Below are positions 1 to 5,800 of a DNA stretch of 11,768 nt, piece by piece. The translations under genes were made by a program, and so were the position numbers. Under the pieces are notes generated by a model that was given only the letters and a program-made list of their open reading frames with translations, was not told where the DNA came from and made no database searches. The DNA comes from Chloroflexia bacterium (GTDB lineage: Bacteria > Chloroflexota > Chloroflexia > QHBQ01 > JADMIH01). The stretch lies in assembly GCA_025927935.1 (NCBI GenBank), contig JAICKM010000139.1, forward strand, positions 1 to 11,768. Reading direction: 5' to 3'. Position 1 is the stretch's first letter; each line of letters starts with the position of its first letter.

Positions 1-1155
1 CCGGCCACGGCCACGCCCCCGCCCGCCGCCACGGCAACTCCGGCGCCGGTGCTGCCCACGGCCACCTTGGCGCCCGCCGCGCTGGACCTGGATGGCCCGC
101 CCTTTCGCGTGGTGATGGACGGCCAGGCCACGACGCTGGCCTGGAATGAAGTGCAGGCGCTGGTGGCGCCGGACGCAACAGGCCGCCTGGTCGTGGATCG
201 GGCGGCGGTCCGCGCCCTGGTGCAGCGCCTCGCCAAAGATGTGGACCAGCCCGCGCAACGCGCCGCCTTCCACTGGAACGAGGCCACGAGCCGCGCCGAG
301 GTCGTGGTGGGATCCCATCCGGGCCGGGCGCTCGACGTGGAGGCAGCAGTCGCGCAACTGGCGGCGGCGTTGGAGGGCGGGCACGGCGTGGATGTGCCGC
401 TGCCGGTGAACTCCGTGGCACCGGAGTGGACCAGCGACCGGGTGCCCACCTTCGGCACGGACATCGTGGGCGAGGGCCAGATCTACTACGGGGACGACGA
501 CGCAGCGACGATCCAGAACGTCGAGCAGGGCGCGCTGGCGCTCGACGGTGCGGTGGCCCTGCCCGGCGCGATCTTCTCGCACGACGCCTGGGTCTACGAC
601 GGGCGGGAGTACGCGCCATCCTATACGATCATCGGCGACCGCACGCTGCTGGCCCCCGGTGGCGGCCTCTGCATCGTGGCGACGACGCTGTTCCAGACCA
701 GTTTCTGGGCCGGGCTGCCGATTGTCGAGCGGCACAACCACCCCTACTGGATCAGCATGTATACGATGGAGGTCGCCGGGCAAACCTACAAGGGCCTCGA
801 CGCGACGGTGGGCGACATGCGCTTCCGCAACACGACCGGGGCGCCCTTACGGATCAAAGCCTGGACGGCAGACGGCACGCTGCATATCCAGCTCATCGGC
901 ACGAAGCCCAACTGGCAGGTGCGCGTGCGCGACTATGCGATCAGCAACTTTCAGCCCGCGCTTAGCACCGTCTCCTACTTCGACGAGCCAAGCCTGCCGC
1001 GCGGGCAGCAAGAAGTGGCCCGCAACCCGCACGACGGCTTCGACGCGACCATCACCCGCGAAGTGGTGCAGGACGGCCAGGTGATCGACACCTACGTGGC
1101 CGCCAGCCACTACCAGGTCACGGAGAAGCAAGTTATGGTGGGCACCGGTGAGTAA
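1..1155 (+). CDS. VanW-domain surface protein, 5' end outside the window
   Basis: The frame is open from base 1 to TAA at 1153-1155, so this is the C-terminal 384 residues of a longer protein; the GTG at 49 is only an internal codon. Residues 1 to about 30 (window numbering) are a Pro/Ala/Thr-rich linker, as expected for an exported protein. Residues about 35-140 resemble the repeat domain often found before VanW (peptidoglycan-binding-4/YoaR type). The VanW domain follows from about residue 150, with the signature GGGLCIVATTLF near 220-231 and ERHNHPYW at 243-250. About 85 residues of C-terminal extension follow. VanW proteins occur in glycopeptide-resistance clusters and, far more often, as envelope proteins of unknown biochemical role; nothing here suggests resistance. 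A hairpin follows the stop. The family call is secure, the function is not. Confidence 0.88.
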   Translation, partial: PATATPPPAATATPAPVLPTATLAPAALDLDGPPFRVVMDGQATTLAWNEVQALVAPDATGRLVVDRAAVRALVQRLAKDVDQPAQRAAFHWNEATSRAEVVVGSHPGRALDVEAAVAQLAAALEGGHGVDVPLPVNSVAPEWTSDRVPTFGTDIVGEGQIYYGDDDAATIQNVEQGALALDGAVALPGAIFSHDAWVYDGREYAPSYTIIGDRTLLAPGGGLCIVATTLFQTSFWAGLPIVERHNHPYWISMYTMEVAGQTYKGLDATVGDMRFRNTTGAPLRIKAWTADGTLHIQLIGTKPNWQVRVRDYAISNFQPALSTVSYFDEPSLPRGQQEVARNPHDGFDATITREVVQDGQVIDTYVAASHYQVTEKQVMVGTGE

Positions 1156-1168
1156 GCGCGCATAACAA

Positions 1169-1209
1169 GGCCCCCGCTCGGTGTAGATACCGAAGCGGGG
1201 CCTCTCTTT
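1169..1209 (+). terminator. Terminator after the VanW gene
   Basis: The arms GGCCCC...CGGT (from 1169) and ACCG...GGGGCC (to 1202) pair with a small bulge around a short GTAG-type loop. A T-rich run, TCTCTTT, ends at 1209. It lies 14 bases past the VanW stop and 20 bases before the end of the convergent peptidase gene, so it may serve both, although the T-run is on the VanW side. Confidence 0.75.
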
Positions 1210-1229
1210 GTGCCCAGCAAACGCAGCGG

Positions 1230-2615
1230 CTAAACCGCGGGCGCCCCTTCCGCCGGGGTCTCCGTCGTGGCCGCTTCATCCTCCTGTGGGACGAACCAGC
1301 CCACAGTGCGGTTGTTGGCGTTCAGGTAGGTGCGGACGACGCGCTGCACATCTTCCGGCTTCACCGCGGCCAGGCCGTCGAGGAAGCGCGTGTAGAAGTC
1401 GGCGCTAGCGACCACTTCGAGGTAGCCGAAGATGAAGCCCAGGCCGGTCACGCTCTCGCCCGAATAGACAAACTGGGCACGCGACTGGCGGATCGCCTTC
1501 TCCAACTCCTGCGCGGACGGCGGCTCGGCGGCGAGTTTGTCCAGCTCGCGGTAGATCGCCTCCTCCATCGCGCGCAGCGAATCCTCCCACGGCTTGCCCG
1601 GCTTGGCCGTGCCCGCGACCTGGAAGAGATGCGGGTCGCGGGTGAGGCGGAAATAGCTGCCCACGCCCGCCGCCAGGTCGGTCTGCACCAGCGCGCGATA
1701 GAGGCGCGCGCTGCGGCCCAGCGCCGCGCCGCCGCCCATGCCCATCGCCTTCGCGCCCGACAACAGGGCGTCGGCGATCATCATCGGGTACACGTCCGCG
1801 TCGTTGGCCGCGGGCGCGTGATAGGCGATCTGGAGCGAGGCGGTCGGACCGGGCCGGCGCACCACCACGCGGCGCTCGCCTTCCTGCGGCGGCTCCACAG
1901 CCGTCACCGCCGGGATATCGGCGATGGGTTGCAGACCGCCGAACATCTCGGTCACGCGCTGGAGCAGGTACGGCGTCTCGAAGTCGCCCACGGCCACGAT
2001 GATCGCGTTGTTCGGCGCGTAGTAGGTGCGGTAGTGGTTGTAGAGATCGTCGCGGGTCATTGACAGCAGATCGCACTTCCAGCCGATAGTGTCCACCCCG
2101 TAGGGGTGGAGCTTGAAGGCCGCCGACTGCACTTCCTCGTTCAGCTTGAAGTCGGGGTCGTTTTCGTGGCCCTCACGCTCGCTGATGATGACCGTCCGTT
2201 CGCTGGCGACCTCTTCGGGCTTGAACGAGGCGTTGGCGCTGCGGTCGGATTCGATGCGCAGCGCCAGTTCCCAGCGGTCGCTGGGCAGGGTCTCGAAGTA
2301 GGTGGTGAAGTCGTCGGAGGTGAATCCGTTCAGCGTACCGCCGTTCTCGGCCACTACCGAATGGATGCTGCCCGCGGGGAAGGTCGGCGTGCCCTTGAAC
2401 AGCATGTGCTCGACCCAGTGCGACACGCCGGTGATACCCAGGCGCTCGTTGCGCGCCCCCACCCGGTACCAGATCCAGAAGGACACGACCGGCGCAGTGT
2501 GCATCTCGCGGGTGAGCACGGTCAGCCCGTTCGGCAGTTGGTGCCGCTCGAAAGCGGGGGCAGATGGGCCGGTTCCGGCAGGCGCCGCAGCCGGTGCGAC
2601 AACAGTATCAGTCAT
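1230..2615 (-). CDS. M16 family zinc metallopeptidase (pitrilysin/insulinase type)
   Basis: 461 residues from ATG at 2615. The inverted zinc motif HxxEH is HWVEH at residues 66-70: His66 and His70 bind zinc and Glu69 is the catalytic base. The third ligand is probably Glu146 in ERTVIISE, at the spacing usual for the family. The active M16 domain covers about residues 22-190, and the second, non-catalytic M16C domain about 195-430. No signal peptide is visible, so it is probably a cytoplasmic peptide-degrading protease like the short bacterial M16B enzymes (YmxG/PqqL-like halves). The frame is open upstream to 2729, but GGGGAG at 2622-2627 (minus strand) lies 8 bases before ATG 2615, and an extended -10 box lies just beyond it inside that extension, so 2615 is the start. 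The last residues are Glu/Ala/Thr-rich. M16 genes often occur in pairs; no partner is adjacent here. Substrate unknown. Confidence 0.93.
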   Translation of the reverse strand: MTDTVVAPAAAPAGTGPSAPAFERHQLPNGLTVLTREMHTAPVVSFWIWYRVGARNERLGITGVSHWVEHMLFKGTPTFPAGSIHSVVAENGGTLNGFTSDDFTTYFETLPSDRWELALRIESDRSANASFKPEEVASERTVIISEREGHENDPDFKLNEEVQSAAFKLHPYGVDTIGWKCDLLSMTRDDLYNHYRTYYAPNNAIIVAVGDFETPYLLQRVTEMFGGLQPIADIPAVTAVEPPQEGERRVVVRRPGPTASLQIAYHAPAANDADVYPMMIADALLSGAKAMGMGGGAALGRSARLYRALVQTDLAAGVGSYFRLTRDPHLFQVAGTAKPGKPWEDSLRAMEEAIYRELDKLAAEPPSAQELEKAIRQSRAQFVYSGESVTGLGFIFGYLEVVASADFYTRFLDGLAAVKPEDVQRVVRTYLNANNRTVGWFVPQEDEAATTETPAEGAPAV

Positions 2616-2658
2616 AACATGAACTCCCCGTGTACACGCATAAGCCAATAATGAGATC

Positions 2659-2667
2659 ATTATACCA
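2659..2667 (-). promoter_or_regulatory. Extended -10 promoter of the M16 peptidase gene
   Basis: Read on the minus strand, TGGTATAAT is a perfect -10 with the TGn extension. A possible -35, GTGACA (2679-2684), is only 14 bases away and probably too close to matter. Transcription would start near 2652, giving a leader of about 37 bases that contains the palindrome CGTGTACACG (2629-2638). Confidence 0.75.
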
Positions 2668-2840
2668 TAGCAGGCCCATGTCACCCCGCACAAGCCGTCG
2701 CCCGGCCCGTCAACGGAGGGGCGAGCCACAGCCGTGCAAAGCCGCCCCCGCGGCCGGTAACAATTGCGGGAGGCCGCGCGGGCGGCCTTCGTTCACGTAG
2801 CCCGCGGCCCAAGCCGCGGGGCGCCCCCACAACCCGCCGT

Positions 2841-2884
2841 TTCTAACAATCCTCTAACTATCCTCTGGCGTGCTTCTAACACAG
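2841..2884 (+). promoter_or_regulatory. Four tandem 11-bp direct repeats upstream of hsp20, a likely OmpR/PhoB-type operator
   Basis: The units start at 2841, 2852, 2863 and 2874. Units 1, 2 and 4 share the core TCTAAC at the same position, and unit 3 has TCTGGC. The exact 11-bp period (6-base core plus 5-base spacer) puts each unit on the same face of the helix. The last core (2875-2880) ends 10 bases before TATAAT at 2891 and occupies the -35 position. PhoB/PhoP-family response regulators bind 11-bp direct repeats in this geometry. The regulator itself is not in the window. Confidence 0.7.
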
Positions 2885-2890
2885 GCCGCC

Positions 2891-2896
2891 TATAAT
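2891..2896 (+). promoter_or_regulatory. -10 box of the hsp20 promoter
   Basis: TATAAT is a perfect -10 without a TGn extension and without a -35-like hexamer at 16-18 bases (2868-2873 reads GCGTGC). This is the pattern of an activator-dependent promoter, in keeping with the repeat array directly upstream. The predicted start is near 2903, giving a leader of about 130 bases. Confidence 0.75.
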
Positions 2897-2914
2897 ATAA
2901 CTGTACACGTAAGC

Positions 2915-3008
2915 GCCGCGGACTCCGGTTGCGCGGCCCACATTCAGTCTGATGACGGTTCCGGCGAGATCGGAACCAGAGTATGAGGACCGCGCAGCCG
3001 GCGCGGTC
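2915..3008 (+). promoter_or_regulatory. Structured 5' leader of hsp20 with three hairpins
   Basis: Three stems follow one another: GCCGCG/CGCGGC (2915-2920 with 2932-2937), GGTTCCG/CGGAACC (2957-2963 with 2971-2977) and GACCGCGC/GCGCGGTC (2988-2995 with 3001-3008). All are perfect. The ribosome binding site AAAGGAG (3017-3023) lies just outside the last stem and is not paired in this fold, so it is not a classic ROSE/FourU thermometer that hides the site. A role in mRNA stability is possible. Confidence 0.5.
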
Positions 3009-3033
3009 GAGAGCCGAAAGGAGTGCGTAAGCG

Positions 3034-3579
3034 ATGAGCATGAAACGATGGGATCCCTGGGCCGAGATGATGACCCTGCGCGAGGCGATGGGGCAGTTGC
3101 TGGAGGACAGCTATGTCCGCCCGGCAGGACAATCCATGACCGGCGATCACCTGTTAGTCGACGTTTATGAGGATGCCGACAATTTCGAGGTCAGCGCCTC
3201 GCTACCGGGCCTGCGCCCCGAGGATGTAGACATCACCATCCAGGGCGATGTGCTGACGATCAAGGGCCAGCGCAAGACGCAGAGCGAGCGCAAGCAAGGC
3301 AACTACCTGGTGCGCGAGCAGCGCAGCGGCAACTTCTACCGCAGCATCCAGTTGCCCACGGTGGTCGACGCCGAGAAAGCGCGGGCCAACTTCGAGAACG
3401 GTGTCCTGCACCTGACCTTGCCCAAGGCCGAGTCGACCAAGCCGCGCAGCATCCGCATCAACAGCGGCAGCGGGCAGACTATCGACCAGCAACAGCAGCA
3501 GACGTTGAACAGCGGCGCCCCCGCGACCGGGCCGGCCAACGGCCAGCGCGAGCAAGCCGCGCCCGCCCAAAGCAAGTAA
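3034..3579 (+). CDS. Hsp20/alpha-crystallin small heat shock protein
   Basis: 181 residues. ATG 3034 lies 10 bases after AAAGGAG; a second in-frame ATG two codons later is possible. An ATP-independent holdase that binds unfolding proteins and hands them to ATP-dependent chaperones. The short N-terminal arm (about 1-37) begins MSMKRWDPWAEM, typical of bacterial class A/B members. The alpha-crystallin domain covers about 39-131 with LVDVYED, the FEVSASLPGL strand pair and the hallmark ENGVLHLTLPK at 121-131. IRI at 140-142 is the I-x-I motif that docks in a neighbouring subunit to build oligomers. The tail after it (about 143-181) is unusually long, hydrophilic and Gln/Ala-rich, with a run of five Gln at 152-156, and probably acts as a solubilising extension. 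It has its own promoter and terminator and is therefore monocistronic. Confidence 0.96.
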   Translation: MSMKRWDPWAEMMTLREAMGQLLEDSYVRPAGQSMTGDHLLVDVYEDADNFEVSASLPGLRPEDVDITIQGDVLTIKGQRKTQSERKQGNYLVREQRSGNFYRSIQLPTVVDAEKARANFENGVLHLTLPKAESTKPRSIRINSGSGQTIDQQQQQTLNSGAPATGPANGQREQAAPAQSK

Positions 3580-3600
3580 TCTTCTCCCGTGGAGAGCCTT

Positions 3601-3641
3601 CCCGGCGCCCGCGCTGCATTGCGCGGGCGCCGGGTTTTTTT
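3601..3641 (+). terminator. Strong intrinsic terminator after hsp20
   Basis: A perfect 14-bp stem (CCCGGCGCCCGCGC at 3601-3614 with its complement at 3621-3634), loop TGCATT, followed by seven T (3635-3641). It separates hsp20 from the selenoprotein gene. Confidence 0.97.
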
Positions 3642-3667
3642 GCCTTCATCGCACCCCGGCATGTAGA

Positions 3668-3696
3668 TTGCTGATGCAGGGCCAGAGTGCTATACT
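3668..3696 (+). promoter_or_regulatory. Promoter of the selenoprotein-lacD unit
   Basis: TTGCTG (3668-3673), a 17-base spacer, then TATACT (3691-3696) preceded by TGC, which gives an extended -10. The start would be near 3703, about 40 bases before the coding region. No promoter is seen between the selenoprotein gene and lacD, so both are probably read from here. Confidence 0.72.
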
Positions 3697-3743
3697 ACGA
3701 ATGGCAGGATAGGTCCGCTCCGCCTGCTGTATCGGACAGGAAC

Positions 3744-4016
3744 ATGGTTGTGAAAATCGAGATCGAGTACTGCCAGGTTTGAAACTATGGCGCGCGAGCC
3801 GTCCGTGTGGCGGACGAACTTTTAATCCATTTTGAACAGGTGATCCAGGCGCTGACGCTGGTTCCATCGCGCGATGGACGCTTTGAAGTGACCGTGGATG
3901 GCGAGTTGATCTTTTCCAAGGCGGCCCTCCACCGCCACGCCTATAAGGGAGAAGTGGTCGAACTCGTGCGCCCGCTGGCCGCCGCTGCGGAACAAGCCGT
4001 GCGCCAGGGGCTTTAA
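3744..4016 (+). CDS. SelW-like (Rdx family) selenoprotein with in-frame TGA read as selenocysteine
   Basis: 90 residues if TGA 3780-3782 is read as Sec. The N-terminal part reads KIEIEYCQVUNYGARA, so Cys10 and Sec13 form the CxxU redox motif of the SelT/SelW/SelH family, whose usual form in bacteria is YCxxCNY. Downstream GRFEVTVDGELIFSK (45-59) is the conserved second half of the fold. The length equals that of full Rdx proteins; without the first 21 codons the protein would lack its active site. A thioredoxin-like fold acting as a small cytosolic thiol/selenol redox protein is expected; partners are unknown. Start: ATG 3744 has AGGA only 2 bases before it, whereas GTG 3750 has AGGA at 8 bases, so GTG 3750 (two residues shorter) is an equal or better choice. 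A SECIS-like hairpin follows the TGA. lacD starts 51 bases after the stop. The alternative is a nonsense mutation or base error in a CxxC version. Confidence 0.88.
3780..3782 (+). other. Selenocysteine codon (TGA)
   Basis: The TGA is flanked by GTT and AAC in a frame open on both sides (3744-4013). It falls exactly where family members carry the second Cys of CxxC. Selenocysteine replacing a redox-active Cys is the common pattern in bacterial selenoproteins. Confidence 0.87.
3783..3830 (+). promoter_or_regulatory. Bacterial SECIS-like element in the coding region
   Basis: The upper stem CGTCCG (3800-3805) pairs perfectly with CGGACG (3811-3816) around the five-base loop TGTGG (3806-3810). 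Twenty-three bases separate the TGA from the loop, and G is the second loop base, as in known bacterial SECIS elements, where the apical G is contacted by SelB. ATGG (3787-3790) and CCAT (3827-3830) could add a lower helix. This is recognised by eye, without a computed fold. Confidence 0.72.
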
Positions 4017-4067
4017 GGGTAGGAGAGACAGTGCCGTCTTACTACAGAAGGAGGTCAGGTAACCTAT

Positions 4068-5132
4068 ATGGCTGACACACAAACGCGAACGAAAGTGCGC
4101 ATGACGCGCGGCAAGTTCAACGGCATCAACCAGATCGCCGGGGACAATGGGGTGATCGCCGCCGCTGCGATGGACCAGCGCGGCTCGCTGCAAAAAGCGA
4201 TTAGCAAGGCCAAGGGCAGCCCGGCGACCGATGCCGATCTGACCGAGTTTAAGTCGATTGTCACCGAAGTGCTGACGCCCTATGCCACCGCGATTCTCAT
4301 GGACCCGGAGTATGGCCTGCCCGCGCTGGAGCATCGCGCGCCGGGCACCGGCGTCCTGCTGGCCTATGAGAAGACGGGCTATGATGCCACCGTCAAGGGC
4401 CGCCTGCCCGACCTGTTGCCCGACTGGTCCGTGCTGCGCCTGGCCGAGGTCGGGGCCGATGCGATCAAGATCCTGCTCTACTACGATCCCGACGACGACC
4501 CCGCCGTCAACCGCATCAAGGAAGCGTTTATCGAACGCATCGGCGCCGAGTGCCGCGCCAACGATATCCCCTTCTTCCTGGAGCCGCTCGCCTATAGCGA
4601 TACCGTGGGCGACGAGAAGAGCTTCGAGTTCGCCAAGGTGAAGCCGGCCAAGGTGCGCAAGTATATGGAGGTCTTCTCCCAGCCGCGCTTCGGGATCGAC
4701 GTGCTGAAAGTCGAGGTGCCCATCAATATCCGCTACGTGGAAGGCACCAGCGCCAACAAGGACGGCCAGGTCGCCTACACGCGCGAGGAGGCCAAGGGCT
4801 TCTTCCGTGAAGCGGCGGCAGCCTCGGGTCTGCCCTTTATCTACCTGAGTGCCGGCGTCACCGACGAGGTTTTCCGCGAGACGCTGGAGCTGGCCGAGGA
4901 GGCGGGCACGCCTTTCTCCGGCGTGCTCTGCGGGCGCGCCACCTGGCAGGACGGCATCCCGGCTTACGGCCAGGACGGCGGCGCGGGGCTGCGCGCCTGG
5001 CTGCAAGGCCGCGGCGTCCAGAACATCCAACTGCTGAACGAGGTGCTGGCCCGCGGCGCCAAGCCCTGGTGGGACTTCTATGGCGGCAAGGACAACATCG
5101 AGATCGTCGATCCCCCGAAGGTAGACCGCTAA
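4068..5132 (+). CDS. lacD: LacD-family class I aldolase (tagatose-1,6-bisphosphate aldolase)
   Basis: 354 residues. Cleaves tagatose 1,6-bisphosphate (and in LacD enzymes also fructose 1,6-bisphosphate and epimers) into glyceraldehyde 3-phosphate and dihydroxyacetone phosphate through a Schiff base; cytoplasmic. Key residues match the streptococcal LacD active site with a constant offset of nine: Asp36 in AMDQRGS, Lys134 in AIKILLYY, Glu172 in FFLEP and the Schiff-base Lys214 in VLKVEVP. The TIM barrel covers nearly the whole chain. AGAAGGAGGT (4046-4055) is an excellent ribosome binding site but lies 12 bases from ATG 4068. No other lac/tagatose genes (lacABC, PTS) are nearby, so in this organism it more likely serves general sugar-phosphate metabolism, possibly as the glycolytic aldolase; that is an inference. 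It probably shares the selenoprotein promoter and ends at a terminator. Confidence 0.94.
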   Translation: MADTQTRTKVRMTRGKFNGINQIAGDNGVIAAAAMDQRGSLQKAISKAKGSPATDADLTEFKSIVTEVLTPYATAILMDPEYGLPALEHRAPGTGVLLAYEKTGYDATVKGRLPDLLPDWSVLRLAEVGADAIKILLYYDPDDDPAVNRIKEAFIERIGAECRANDIPFFLEPLAYSDTVGDEKSFEFAKVKPAKVRKYMEVFSQPRFGIDVLKVEVPINIRYVEGTSANKDGQVAYTREEAKGFFREAAAASGLPFIYLSAGVTDEVFRETLELAEEAGTPFSGVLCGRATWQDGIPAYGQDGGAGLRAWLQGRGVQNIQLLNEVLARGAKPWWDFYGGKDNIEIVDPPKVDR

Positions 5133-5155
5133 ACCGCATCCCGGTGCCGCCAAAC

Positions 5156-5187
5156 AAAACTCCGGCCCCCTGGGGAGCCGGAGTTTT
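5156..5187. terminator. Bidirectional terminator between lacD and the ArsR-type gene
   Basis: AAAACTCCGGC (5156-5166) pairs perfectly with GCCGGAGTTTT (5177-5187). The stem begins with AAAA and ends with TTTT, so it can end transcription from both convergent sides: lacD stops at 5132 and the minus-strand regulator at 5206. Confidence 0.93.
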
Positions 5188-5205
5188 GATATGCGACAAT
5201 CCCCC

Positions 5206-5787
5206 TCAATCGGGGGTGATGGGCGGGCCGGGCGGCGCGGCGGGTGGGTCTTCCGGATAGGCCACGATGAGCAGCCGGTATTCGTGCAGACCGGGCCGGT
5301 CGTCACGGATAGCGCTGTCGAACTCCAGCAAGAGGGCGCGCAGGCGAGCCAGCATGCGCTCGTAGCGCTGGGGCGAGAGGCGCAGGGTCAGTTCCTGCCA
5401 GACCATCTGCTCCTGGCCCGCGCCACCCGCGCCCTGTTGCAGTCGGCGCACATAGCCGCGCACCGCTTCTTCCACCTCGGCGTCCACCGGTTCGGCTTCG
5501 CCCGGCCCGGTCGTCAGCGTGCCGGCGAGGCGGAAGCGCCCGGCCACGGCCCGATAGTATTTTTCGAGGATGCCGGCGTGTTCGCGCCGCTCCACCATGC
5601 GGCATAGGCCCGCCGCTTCGAGTTGCTTGACATGGTAGTGAGCGCGCGAGGGCGCCATGTCCAACACGGCACCCAGTTGCGTAGCCGTGCGCGGCTGATC
5701 GATGAGCTGCTCCAGCATACGCATGCGGAGCGGGTTGCTGACCGCTTTTAGCTGAAGCGGGGCGCTGATCAGGTATTCGTCATCCAC
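5206..5787 (-). CDS. ArsR-type winged-helix transcriptional regulator
   Basis: 193 residues from GTG 5787, 13 bases after the stop of the upstream gene, with GGGGA about 8 bases before the start. The frame is open back to 6012, but that part overlaps the upstream gene and reads as Cys/Trp/Arg-rich nonsense. The winged helix spans about 12-85: LKAVSNPLRMRMLEQLI (helix 1 region), the turn-helix TATQLGAVLDM, and recognition helix SRAHYHVKQLEAAGL, followed by the wing with EKYYRA. This is the HTH_20/ArsR layout. Residues about 100-180 form a helical domain (LSPQRYERMLARLRALLLEF) likely for dimerisation or effector binding; there is no cysteine metal-site motif. The last dozen residues are Pro-rich. 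As second gene of the unit it may regulate its own operon or the divergent LysM gene; unproven. Confidence 0.88.
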   Translation of the reverse strand: MDDEYLISAPLQLKAVSNPLRMRMLEQLIDQPRTATQLGAVLDMAPSRAHYHVKQLEAAGLCRMVERREHAGILEKYYRAVAGRFRLAGTLTTGPGEAEPVDAEVEEAVRGYVRRLQQGAGGAGQEQMVWQELTLRLSPQRYERMLARLRALLLEFDSAIRDDRPGLHEYRLLIVAYPEDPPAAPPGPPITPD

Positions 5788-5800
5788 GGGTGGGTCCCCG

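Larger units (their letters stand above)
2616..3033. other. 418-base divergent intergenic region between the M16 peptidase and hsp20
   Basis: No gene is supported here. Reading from the left: peptidase leader and extended -10 (to 2667); a GC-rich stretch from about 2685 to 2840 without promoter-like sequence but with two perfect short hairpins (AGGCCGC/GCGGCCT at 2771-2788, CCCGCGG/CCGCGGG at 2801-2820); the 11-bp repeat array and -10 box of hsp20 (2841-2896); and a structured hsp20 leader (about 2903-3033). The word TGTACACG occurs near both predicted transcription starts (2631-2638 and 2902-2909). Confidence 0.7.

Noticed and set aside
2106..2651. Plus-strand frames opposite the M16 peptidase
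   Set aside because: The M16 frame has complete catalytic motifs, a ribosome site and a promoter. The plus frames show no family features.
2616..2729. N-terminal extension of the M16 peptidase to 2729
   Set aside because: It would run across the extended -10 box at 2659-2667, and the ribosome site points to ATG 2615.
3807..4016. A 69-codon ordinary protein starting at GTG 3807
   Set aside because: It would lack the conserved N-terminal strand and the redox motif, and has no ribosome binding site. The same frame upstream encodes the missing SelW part across TGA 3780.
3660..4016. A pseudogene explanation for the TGA-interrupted SelW frame
   Set aside because: Only one disruption exists, exactly at the selenocysteine position, with an intact promoter and a SECIS-like hairpin. 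It remains the main alternative if no Sec machinery is found.
3822..5306. A 494-codon open frame on the minus strand opposite lacD
   Set aside because: It is the antisense of lacD and the selenoprotein gene in GC-rich DNA. It lacks a recognisable domain and spans the 5156-5187 terminator.
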